Positions 1 through 5,806 of a DNA stretch of 8,177 nucleotides are shown in pieces; the stretch's first letter is position 1; each line of letters opens with the position of its first letter. Position numbers and translations under genes: made by a program. Under the pieces are notes generated by a model. It ran no database searches. It saw only the letters and a list, made by a program, of their open reading frames with translations, and was not told where the DNA came from. This DNA is from an uncultured Eggerthellaceae bacterium (lineage in GTDB: Bacteria; Actinomycetota; Coriobacteriia; Coriobacteriales; Eggerthellaceae). The DNA lies in the NCBI GenBank assembly GCA_934623455.1, contig CAKTVK010000090.1:1-8177 (forward strand), given 5' to 3'.

Positions 1-2
1 AC

Positions 3-965
3 ACCCATCTTACCCTAACCGAGCGCGAGGACATAATGATCATGCACCGCGAGGGCAGAAAAACCACGGAGATCGCGGAGGCGATCGGCCGAAGCAAATC
101 CACCGTCTCCCGCGAGCTGAGGCGCAACTCGTGCCAGAGGTTCTACCGCGCGTCCACCGCGCAGGCCCGCTACGAGTCTCGCCGAAAGGCCTGCCGCCGG
201 CCGCGCATCCTGGATGACCCCGATCTGTTTCGCCTGGTGGCAACCAAGTTCCTTGAAGAGCAGTGGTCGCCCGAGCAGATCGAGGGCAGGCTCGCGTTGG
301 AACTCGGCGCCAGCCCCGTGAGCGACACCACCGTATACCGCGCCATAGCCGAGGGCCGCTTCGACGCCTGCATCGGCGGACGCAGGGCGGCCTGCAGGCT
401 CAGGCGCAAGGGCAGGCGCCGCCGACCGCCGCGCTCCGAGCGCCGCGGCAAGATAACGGGTGCCCGCGACATCGGGGAGCGCCCCGCCGAGGCGGATGGC
501 CGAAGCCGGCTGGGCGACTGGGAGGCCGACACGGTGGCGGGGGTCGCCGGCGGCGCATGCCTGGTCACCCTGGTGGACCGAAGGAGCGGCTACCTGGTGG
601 GCGGAAAATGCGCCAACAAAACGTCCGCCCAGGTCAACAAGGTGATGATAAGGTCGTTGAGACGCCAGCCCAGGCACACCGTGACGCCGGACCGCGGTAA
701 GGAGCTCGCCGCCCACGCCGAGGCCGAGGAGGCCCTAGGCGCCCGATTCTTCTTCGCGCTCCCGCACCACCCGTGGCAGCGCGGCACCAACGAGAACACC
801 AACGGCCTGCTGCGCGAGTACTTCCCGAAGCAGAAGCCCCTGGATAAAGTGCGCGTCGCGGAGGTCAAGAAGGTGTACGATAAGATAAACCGGAGGCCTC
901 GCAAGCGCCTAGGGTACAGAACGCCGTACGAAGCCCACTACGGAAAGTCGTTGCGTTTGATTTGA
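3..965 (+). CDS. IS30-family transposase, 5' end cut by window edge
   Basis: This DDE transposase moves the insertion sequence it sits in. The frame is open from the first codon in the window and reads THLTLTEREDIMIMHREG, the usual start of IS30 transposases. The true start is therefore a few codons upstream, and the ATG at 36 is internal. An N-terminal helix-turn-helix follows (KTTEIAEAIGRSKSTVSREL). The catalytic core shows the first Asp in GDWEAD (codon 528-530), the second in TPDRGKE and the Glu in RGTNENTNGLLREYFPK. The second motif normally reads DNG; here the Asn is Arg, so activity is uncertain although the frame is intact. The C-terminus (NRRPRKRLGYRTPYE) is typical of the family. 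The gene is visibly GC-richer than its neighbours, as expected for a mobile element. Confidence 0.95.
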   Translation, partial: THLTLTEREDIMIMHREGRKTTEIAEAIGRSKSTVSRELRRNSCQRFYRASTAQARYESRRKACRRPRILDDPDLFRLVATKFLEEQWSPEQIEGRLALELGASPVSDTTVYRAIAEGRFDACIGGRRAACRLRRKGRRRRPPRSERRGKITGARDIGERPAEADGRSRLGDWEADTVAGVAGGACLVTLVDRRSGYLVGGKCANKTSAQVNKVMIRSLRRQPRHTVTPDRGKELAAHAEAEEALGARFFFALPHHPWQRGTNENTNGLLREYFPKQKPLDKVRVAEVKKVYDKINRRPRKRLGYRTPYEAHYGKSLRLI

Positions 966-977
966 AGATTCAAGGTT
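950..977 (+). repeat. Probable right terminal inverted repeat of the IS30-family element
   Basis: The stretch GTTGCGTTTGATTTGAAG followed by ATTCAAGG overlaps the transposase stop. It resembles the remembered layout of IS30 ends, in which GTTGCGTT is followed by a segment ending in TTGAATC. It also contains the small palindrome TTGAA-GA-TTCAA (962-973). The left end lies outside the window, so the match and the exact outer boundary cannot be verified, and no target duplication can be identified. Confidence 0.45.
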
Positions 978-1016
978 AAAAACAGCACAGATGTTCAATA
1001 TTACAGCAAACAATGA

Positions 1017-1052
1017 TGCCCGCATCGATCCGCAAAGGAAACGATGCGGGCA
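1017..1052. promoter_or_regulatory. Perfect 11-bp hairpin in the leader of the DUF364 gene
   Basis: TGCCCGCATCG at 1017-1027 pairs perfectly with CGATGCGGGCA at 1042-1052 across a 14-nt loop. The loop can form a further TCC/GGA pairing. No T-run follows on the + strand, so it is not an ordinary terminator for a rightward transcript. Read leftward it is followed by a moderately T-rich tail and could end a minus-strand transcript. A structured leader element is another possibility; no known riboswitch class was recognised. Confidence 0.5.
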
Positions 1053-1223
1053 GCAGCTCACACCGCCCAATCACAAGCTCACATCGTCTGATACACAGCA
1101 TCAAAGTTCTGGCATCTCAAACCCAACTGCAAGAGAAGCCAGCAAAGAACAGAGAAAACCTCGCTTTATTCGAGCGCTCATGTTATTCTCATTTGCATAT
1201 GTATCTAGCTCAAGAATATTTCG

Positions 1224-1232
1224 AGAGAAAGG
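1224..1232 (+). promoter_or_regulatory. Ribosome binding site fixing the DUF364 start
   Basis: GAGAAAGG lies 8 nt before the ATG at 1241. None of the in-frame ATGs further upstream, from 1013 on, is as well placed, so this site decides the start. Confidence 0.65.
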
Positions 1233-1240
1233 ATCGCGTT

Positions 1241-2092
1241 ATGGGCTGCGCCGAAGGAGATTGCTGCGCTAATAAATCGGAAAACAAGATTATCAGCTTG
1301 CCAAAAACGCTTGACCACAATACCCCCTGGAAAATGTACAACCACCTGATCGGCGGCATTCCAGAAGACATCATCGTAACAGATTACTGCCTGGGAACCC
1401 AATGGACTTACGTGGACACCACTTGGGGCATGGGCGTTTCTTTCACCTGCAAGGGCGGCGCGCCACGCCAGTTCACCATGGATTTGCGCGGGCTGCCGCT
1501 ACGCACCGTCGCTGAGCTGGCAAAAAGCTGGAACTTTGCGGAGGCGTCGTTGGGCGTTGCGGCCATCAACGCGTACTACTCCCAAAAGAAGCTGCTTGAT
1601 CCTTTGGGCTGCATCTACGACGATCCCGTTGAACTGCCCGATGGAAGCATCCGTAAAATGGACGCGTTCGAGCTATTCCGCGAAGAATCCACTGGCAAGA
1701 AAATCACCATCGTGGGCCATTTCCCTCATGTCGAGCGCATCGAGGAATACGCCAGCGAGCTAACCGTGCTGGAGCGCGACTGCCACTCCGCCATCGACAC
1801 GCCTGATCCTGCCTGCGAATACGTGCTGCCGAGCCAGGATTTCGCGTTCATCACCGGCGTCACGTTTATCAACAAGACGGCACCGCGCCTGATTGACCTG
1901 GCAAAAGACGCAAAAACCATCTTCGTGGGTCCCAGCGTTATCATGAGCCCGTTCCTGTTCAAGTGGGGCGTAGATATGTTGGCGGGCAGCGTGGTGAACG
2001 ACCCCGAGCACGTGGCGTTCAACGTGAAGAACGGCGCGGGTCGATTCTTCGGCAACGCACTGCAGATGGCGGCGCTCTCTCCGCAAGCTTAG
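1241..2092 (+). CDS. DUF4213/DUF364 family protein, putative heavy-metal chelation
   Basis: This 283-residue cytoplasmic protein has no signal peptide or membrane segment. Residues ~26-110 (TPWKMYNHLIGGIPED, then GVAAINAYYS) match the N-terminal DUF4213 fold. Residues ~130-275 match DUF364, with VGHFPHVERI, LERD at ~177, LPSQDFAFITGVTFINKT and FVGPSVIMSP. The family is annotated as putative heavy-metal chelation from structure; no reaction is established. A Cys-rich leader (Cys3, Cys8 and Cys9 in MGCAEGDCC) could bind metal, but this is inference. The start is set by the binding site at 1224-1232. The gene stands alone: an insertion sequence lies upstream and a terminator directly downstream. 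Family recognition is firm, function is not. Confidence 0.87.
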   Translation: MGCAEGDCCANKSENKIISLPKTLDHNTPWKMYNHLIGGIPEDIIVTDYCLGTQWTYVDTTWGMGVSFTCKGGAPRQFTMDLRGLPLRTVAELAKSWNFAEASLGVAAINAYYSQKKLLDPLGCIYDDPVELPDGSIRKMDAFELFREESTGKKITIVGHFPHVERIEEYASELTVLERDCHSAIDTPDPACEYVLPSQDFAFITGVTFINKTAPRLIDLAKDAKTIFVGPSVIMSPFLFKWGVDMLAGSVVNDPEHVAFNVKNGAGRFFGNALQMAALSPQA

Positions 2093-2098
2093 AGCTGG

Positions 2099-2152
2099 CC
2101 AACCTTCACCAAACACGGTGTAGCTTCTGGTTGGAGCTGGGAAATCAGAAGC
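2099..2152 (+). other. Overlapping hairpins in the 3' untranslated region of the DUF364 gene
   Basis: CCAACC (2099-2104) can pair with GGTTGG (2129-2134), enclosing CACC/GGTG (2107-2110 with 2117-2120). Alternatively GCTTCTG (2123-2129) pairs with CAGAAGC (2146-2152). The two folds exclude each other in part. Further down, GCGGG and CCCGC near 2170-2191 can form another stem. No known RNA family was recognised, and it lies 3' of a gene, before its terminator. Confidence 0.35.
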
Positions 2153-2210
2153 AAGACAAGAAGCTAGGTGCGGGTTCGGAGCGCATCCCGCAAGCAATCG
2201 CACCGCACTC

Positions 2211-2244
2211 AAGGGACTTTCGATTCGAGAGTCCCTTCTTTTTT
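2211..2244 (+). terminator. Strong intrinsic terminator after the DUF364 gene
   Basis: AAGGGACTTTCG (2211-2222) pairs with CGAGAGTCCCTT (2226-2237) across a 3-nt loop, giving a 12-bp stem with one G-U pair. It is followed by C and six T (2239-2244). It ends rightward transcription before the promoter of the next gene. Confidence 0.9.
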
Positions 2245-2266
2245 AGAGCAAAAAACGCACATTTGT

Positions 2267-2295
2267 TTGCTTTTTTAAGTAATGCGCGGTATGAT
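2267..2295 (+). promoter_or_regulatory. Sigma-70-type promoter of the alkA-ogt fusion gene
   Basis: TTGCTT (2267-2272), a 17-nt spacer and TATGAT (2290-2295) lie in the AT-rich stretch after the terminator. A start near 2302 would give a leader of about 20 nt carrying the binding site AGGAAAGG (2308-2315), 6 nt before the ATG. No operator or Ada-box was recognised. Confidence 0.6.
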
Positions 2296-2321
2296 GAGCG
2301 TCTAAAAAGGAAAGGTCGCCC

Positions 2322-4091
2322 ATGAATACTACCACTCATTTCTCACTACCCTATTTGCTACCTTACTGCTGGGATCGCATGCTGTCGTTTCTTGCCATGC
2401 GCGCCATCCCCGGCGTTGAAACGGTACAGCAAGGCGCTTATTGGCGCACCGTGCGCGCCTACGATGGCAGCGGAAATGTTCTATGCGGATGGATTCGCGC
2501 GGAAAATAACTTGGAAAAATCCCAGATAGAAGTCGAATTTTCAGACAATCTTGCTCCTGCTGCAGATTACCTGAAGAAACGCTTGAAACACCTGTTTGAT
2601 ACTGAGCGCGACCCTACTGCCATCGGAAGCAAGCTGGAGAGCATGAACGAATATCGCGAAGGTTCGTTCGTTGCTGGAACACGTATTCCCGGGTGTTACG
2701 ACGGCTTCGAGATGGCCTGTCGCGCCGTGCTGGGTCAACAGATTTCCGTGAAAGGGGCAAGCACCCTGGCGGGGCGTATAGCATCGCATTTTGGGACGCC
2801 CCTAGATACAGACATTCCCGGGCTGGAATATCTCTTCCCCACTCCTGCAGACATACGCGCGCTGGCAAAAAATGCGCCCATCGAGGAATCACTTGGGTCG
2901 CTTGGCATTATCGGCACGCGCTGTCGGACTATGCTCGCGCTGGCGGAGTTGCTTGAACGCGACCCCGCAGCAATTGAGCCGTGCGCGAAAGGAGGGGCAA
3001 CACCTGAAGAAAAGATTTTAGAGCTTGTAAAGTTGCCGGGCATTGGGGAATGGACCGCCCATTACATTGCGATGCGCTCCATGGGTTGGAGCGATGCCTT
3101 CCCCGCTACTGACCTGGGGATAATCAAATTTCTAGGCACCAAGAAGAAAAAGGAGCTTATCGCAGCAGCAGAAAAATGGCGGCCCTGGAGATCGTATGCG
3201 GTGATGAACATGTGGACAACAGAACAAGCGGAATTGCAAGAAACGCAGAGTAAGCAGACCGCAAAGAGCGGACGCACAAAGGCAAAAGCCAAAATAGAAG
3301 CGAAATCATCGAACGAAATGTCTTCGGAAAAGACGATGAACGAAGCGGGCAAGGCTCCTTCGAGATCAGCACAGAATACAAGGTCGGGAACGTTGCCCAA
3401 AATAGCACTGACATCAAGACAAAAGAACGAGAAAGCACCAAACGCGATATTGAAAAAAGCAGATGCAACATCGCCGGAAGCTTCAGCGAAGAAGCACAAG
3501 GCGGTCGCGAATGCCCAAGCGGTCGCGAAGCATCAAAGCATGCCAGCGATCGCAACGGCATGGTACGAAACGCCTTTTATGGGACGTGTCATGGTAGCAG
3601 CAACCGATCAGGCTATTGTGGGATTATGGATGGAGGGCCAAAAGTATTTCGGAGCCAGCATGCCCCGCGGCATCGTTACGGAAAACTCGGACCATCCCCT
3701 TATCCGGAAAGTGTTTTCATGGCTTGACCGCTACTATGCAGGAGAAAAACCTGCGACTTCCGAATTGACGCTTGAACCACAAGGCAGCGAGTTTCGCCAA
3801 GTCATTTGGAAGCTCCTCTGCGAAATTCCTTATGGACAGACCTCTACCTATGGCGAGCTTGCCGAAAAAGCTGCGGAGCTTATGGGAAAAGAGCACATGG
3901 CATCGCTTGCTGTGGGCGGAGCCGTGGGACACAACCCCATCTCTGTCATTATCCCTTGTCATCGCGTAGTAGGCGCAAACGGAAGCCTTACCGGCTATGC
4001 GGGCGGGCTGGATAAGAAGATCGCACTCTTGAAGCACGAGGGCGTAGATACCGACAAGCTTTTCCGTCCCGTGAAAGGAACGGCACTCTAA
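2322..4091 (+). CDS. Fused DNA-3-methyladenine glycosylase (AlkA) / O6-alkylguanine-DNA methyltransferase (Ogt)
   Basis: This 589-residue protein carries two alkylation-repair activities. Residues ~5-115 match the AlkA N-terminal domain (LPYLLPYCWDRMLSFLAMR, then IPGVE). Residues ~125-300 are the HhH-GPD glycosylase, with hairpin LVKLPGIGEWTAHYIAMR (235-252) and presumed catalytic Asp264 in FPATD; it excises N-alkylated purines. Residues ~301-405 are a Lys/Ala/Ser/Glu-rich, probably disordered linker. Residues ~408-585 are an Ogt/MGMT domain with Tyr510 in STYGELA and Cys546 in IPCHRVV, the residue that accepts the alkyl group from O6-alkylguanine. There is no Ada-type phosphotriester-sensing domain, so it should repair without acting as the inducer. 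It has its own promoter and binding site. AlkA normally ends near the linker and Ogt is normally a separate ~170-residue protein, so this is a true in-frame fusion. Confidence 0.93.
   Translation: MNTTTHFSLPYLLPYCWDRMLSFLAMRAIPGVETVQQGAYWRTVRAYDGSGNVLCGWIRAENNLEKSQIEVEFSDNLAPAADYLKKRLKHLFDTERDPTAIGSKLESMNEYREGSFVAGTRIPGCYDGFEMACRAVLGQQISVKGASTLAGRIASHFGTPLDTDIPGLEYLFPTPADIRALAKNAPIEESLGSLGIIGTRCRTMLALAELLERDPAAIEPCAKGGATPEEKILELVKLPGIGEWTAHYIAMRSMGWSDAFPATDLGIIKFLGTKKKKELIAAAEKWRPWRSYAVMNMWTTEQAELQETQSKQTAKSGRTKAKAKIEAKSSNEMSSEKTMNEAGKAPSRSAQNTRSGTLPKIALTSRQKNEKAPNAILKKADATSPEASAKKHKAVANAQAVAKHQSMPAIATAWYETPFMGRVMVAATDQAIVGLWMEGQKYFGASMPRGIVTENSDHPLIRKVFSWLDRYYAGEKPATSELTLEPQGSEFRQVIWKLLCEIPYGQTSTYGELAEKAAELMGKEHMASLAVGGAVGHNPISVIIPCHRVVGANGSLTGYAGGLDKKIALLKHEGVDTDKLFRPVKGTAL
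3501..3536 (+). repeat. 18-bp tandem repeat in the AlkA-Ogt linker
   Basis: GCGGTCGCGAA occurs at 3501-3511 and again at 3519-3529, exactly six codons apart. The encoded units are AVANAQ and AVAKHQ. The repeat is in frame and lies in the low-complexity linker, suggesting that the linker grew by small duplications. Confidence 0.7.
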
Positions 4092-4172
4092 AACGAAAGT
4101 CTCTTCGCACCTTTCGCAAGGCGCTGTTCCTTTACCAGTGCCCCGCGAAAGGAACAGTGCTCTAAAGCAAAA
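4067..4172 (+). repeat. Imperfect direct duplication of the alkA-ogt 3' end
   Basis: The last codons, stop and following bases of the fusion gene (4067-4098) recur at 4141-4172, with 25 of 32 positions identical. In the matching frame copy 1 encodes PVKGTAL-stop and copy 2 PAKGTVL-stop. The second copy keeps the coding sense of the tail with mostly conservative changes, as expected from an old local duplication or the decayed end of a paralogous gene. No longer remnant of a methyltransferase was recognised before copy 2. Confidence 0.7.
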
Positions 4173-4414
4173 AGGTAACGCGGCTTTTCGGCGCAAATCG
4201 AAAAGCACAATCGAGCGGAACACGCGGCAGGGCGCAATACATCGCGGTGCGACGCCCCTTACACAGCGCCGTCGCACGCATAGGCGCTCAGCCGCAGCTA
4301 CCACGACGCGGCCAAGGAAGCAGAAGGCGTCCTGCATCCCAAGCGCACAACTTTCGAGCAGAACAACGGCAAAAGGCTCCCACGAAATGGGGGCCCTGAA
4401 AGAAAGAGCAGAGT
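4092..4414 (+). other. T-poor spacer between alkA-ogt and the second methyltransferase gene
   Basis: This 323-nt spacer starts with the duplicated gene tail and hairpin described separately. From about 4173 on it is strongly depleted of T: 17 of 180 bases in 4201-4380, against 51 A. Several frames stay open simply because stop codons need T. The longest (4138-4422) would encode an Arg/Lys/Thr-rich 94-residue peptide that resembles no family and has no good ribosome binding site, so it is not called a gene. No promoter is visible before the next start, so read-through from alkA-ogt is plausible. Confidence 0.5.
4121..4160. other. Hairpin downstream of alkA-ogt
   Basis: GCGCTGTTCCTTT (4121-4133) pairs with AAAGGAACAGTGC (4148-4160), 13 bp with one G-T position, around a 14-nt loop. 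No T-run follows on either side, so a standard intrinsic terminator is not supported. It may stabilise or shape the 3' end of the alkA-ogt transcript. Its right arm lies within the second copy of the direct repeat. Confidence 0.55.
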
Positions 4415-4852
4415 ATGGGTGATTTCTCAGAGCGGGTATATCGCGTTGTTGCAAGCATTCCCGCTGGTAAAGTGGCTAGCTATGGAACCGTCGCGCGCCT
4501 GATGGGCAGCCCGCGCAGCGCCCGTTACGTAGGATTCGCGCTGCGCAACAACCCCTCACCCGGCTCGGGACTTGAAAACATCCCATGCCATCGCGTGCTC
4601 TTCAAGGACGGCAGCCTGTGCGAAAGCTTCATTTTTGGTGGCCCCGGCGTTCAACGCGAGCTGCTTGAAGCAGAAGGCGTGACCTTTGCCGACAACAACC
4701 ATGTGGACATGGCTGCCTGCGAATGGGACGGCAGCGGATTCGTGGAGAACGCAAGCTCAAGCGAAACCGAAGGCGGCGCAGCGGGCAAGAACACCAGCGC
4801 CCCTACTGCTCCGCCTGCCGACTTCGATTGGCAAGCCGAACTGGGAGAATAA
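4415..4852 (+). CDS. MGMT-family protein (methylated-DNA-cysteine alkyltransferase C-domain) with acidic tail
   Basis: This 145-residue protein is the DNA-binding/active-site domain of O6-alkylguanine transferases without the usual N-terminal domain. Residues 4-90 align with the core: FSERVYRVVASIPAGKVASYG with the base-flipping Tyr23, SPRSARYVG with the Arg finger Arg37, the ALRNNP turn, and Cys58 in IPCHRV. Alkyltransferase-like (Atl/YbaZ) proteins of similar size have Trp at that position (PWHR). Keeping Cys means it could accept an alkyl group itself. Residues ~105-145 form an acidic Ser/Gly/Ala/Pro-rich tail ending in FDWQAELGE that is not part of the core. Only a weak purine-rich binding site (around 4401-4409) precedes the ATG. 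It follows alkA-ogt in the same direction and converges on thrH with 9 nt between the stops. Confidence 0.88.
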   Translation: MGDFSERVYRVVASIPAGKVASYGTVARLMGSPRSARYVGFALRNNPSPGSGLENIPCHRVLFKDGSLCESFIFGGPGVQRELLEAEGVTFADNNHVDMAACEWDGSGFVENASSSETEGGAAGKNTSAPTAPPADFDWQAELGE

Positions 4853-4861
4853 TGCTCCAAA

Positions 4862-5461
4862 TTACCAGTTCGCGCGAATGAAATCCAAAAGCTCCTGATA
4901 AGTTTCCAATGCGGGAATCTCTGGATACTGCTCTTTGAGTGTATCGGTAGTGCGGAAAAGCGCACCAGCCTTGGAATTTTGAATCATGCGCACATCGTTG
5001 TAGCTGTCACCAGCAGCAATGGTATCGAAGCCCAAAGACTGAAACGCACGAACCGCCTTGTACTTCTGGTCATCGATGCGCAATTTATAGCCAGTGATTT
5101 CACCATTTTCAGCAACCACGAGCTGATGACAGAAAATAGTGGGGTAACCCAGCTTTTCCATAAGAGGACGAGCAAATTCCTCAAACGTGTCGCTCAAGAT
5201 GATGACCTGGGCAAACGAACGTAGCTCATCCATAAACTCACGAGCGCCCGGCAAAAGATCGATACCTGCAATGGTCTGCTGAATTTCCTTAAGCCCCAGC
5301 CCATGCTCTTTCAAGATGGCAAGACGATACTGCATGAGTTTGTCGTAATCGGATTCATCGCGCGTGGTCTTTCGCAGCTCGGGAATGCCTGTAGCTTCCG
5401 CGAATTCAATCCAAATCTCCGGCGCGGTAACGCCCTCCAAATCCAAGCAAACAATATTCAT
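4862..5461 (-). CDS. thrH: ThrH-like HAD phosphatase (phosphoserine phosphatase / homoserine phosphotransferase)
   Basis: This 199-residue cytoplasmic HAD-superfamily enzyme closely resembles Pseudomonas ThrH in length and motifs. Motif I is CLDLEGVTAPEIWIEFAE (nucleophile Asp7, Glu9), where classical phosphoserine phosphatases have DxDxT. TTRDESDYDKLMQYRLAIL is a signature stretch. Motif II is ILSDTF (Ser90), the motif III Lys is in DDQKYKA, and motif IV is AAGDSYND (Asp152, Asp156). ThrH dephosphorylates phosphoserine and can move the phosphate to homoserine, linking serine and threonine synthesis. No thr or ser genes are in view, so the physiological role here is inferred from the family only. 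The ATG at 5461 has AGGGG (5470-5474) 8 nt upstream. Its end meets the convergent MGMT-like gene. Confidence 0.9.
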   Translation of the reverse strand: MNIVCLDLEGVTAPEIWIEFAEATGIPELRKTTRDESDYDKLMQYRLAILKEHGLGLKEIQQTIAGIDLLPGAREFMDELRSFAQVIILSDTFEEFARPLMEKLGYPTIFCHQLVVAENGEITGYKLRIDDQKYKAVRAFQSLGFDTIAAGDSYNDVRMIQNSKAGALFRTTDTLKEQYPEIPALETYQELLDFIRANW

Positions 5462-5806
5462 ATCTTATGCCCCTATCTTTATTTGCTTTGCACGGCGCAA
5501 AAAACATCGCCGCATTTCGATGATACCGTTCGATAAACCAGCGTCCATTGTGAAACTCATCGCGCAACCCGCACCGCCCATACCCACAAACGGGCGAATA
5601 AACTGGCCATCAACACGGATATGCTGACATAAATGCAGCGAAGATTTGCGACAAGAACGCAATGCACAGCAAAAATTCGCGAAGAACGCAATCGGCAGCG
5701 GCGGTTACCGCAAAACGCAAGCGCTATAGCCACTCACAAACAAGCGCAGGGACAATCGCCTCCGCAAACAACGAACGAGCGCGAAAACAATCACTATCGC
5801 CGCATG
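5462..5806. other. Spacer without a recognised gene between thrH and the methyltransferase gene
   Basis: This 345-nt stretch precedes thrH and follows the methyltransferase gene, both on the minus strand. A 65-codon minus frame (5465-5662) is open and ends over the thrH binding site, but it resembles nothing known and has no convincing start. From about 5640 on the + strand is T-depleted: 19 T against 66 A in 5641-5820, a count that runs 14 bases into the methyltransferase gene. AAGAACGCAAT occurs twice near 5655 and 5691. No intrinsic terminator for the methyltransferase gene and no clear thrH promoter were found. Confidence 0.45.
5470..5474 (-). promoter_or_regulatory. Ribosome binding site of thrH
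   Basis: AGGGG on the minus strand lies 8 nt before the ATG at 5461 and supports that start. Confidence 0.6.

Larger units (their letters stand above)
966..1240 (+). other. Intergenic leader between the IS and the DUF364 gene
   Basis: This 275-nt stretch is A-rich and holds no convincing gene. The reading frame of the downstream gene stays open back to 1013, but the residues it would add look non-coding and lack a good ribosome binding site. It contains a perfect hairpin at 1017-1052. A weak promoter-like pair is visible near 1193-1221: TTGCAT, 17 nt, then an ATATTT-like hexamer. How the downstream gene is transcribed is not settled, and the inserted element could have displaced or supplied its promoter. 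Confidence 0.5.

Noticed and set aside
1013..1240. N-terminal extension of the DUF364 protein to the ATG at 1013
   Set aside because: The extra 76 residues look non-coding, include the hairpin, and lack a good binding site; the ATG at 1241 has one 8 nt upstream.
2165..2200. GCGGGTTCGG...CCCGC, reminiscent of a tRNA T-arm
   Set aside because: The loop is 12 nt instead of 7 and no acceptor, D or anticodon arm can be drawn around it.
4138..4422. 94-codon + frame overlapping the start of the MGMT-like gene
   Set aside because: Basic low-complexity composition, no ribosome binding site, starts inside the duplicated gene tail and hairpin.
3717..4454. 245-codon minus-strand frame across the end of alkA-ogt and the spacer
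   Set aside because: It is antisense to the Ogt domain with its PCHR motif and continues only because the spacer lacks T on the + strand.
5465..5662. 65-codon minus-strand frame upstream of thrH
   Set aside because: No similarity, no convincing binding site, and it runs through the thrH translation signal. It cannot be fully excluded as a small peptide.
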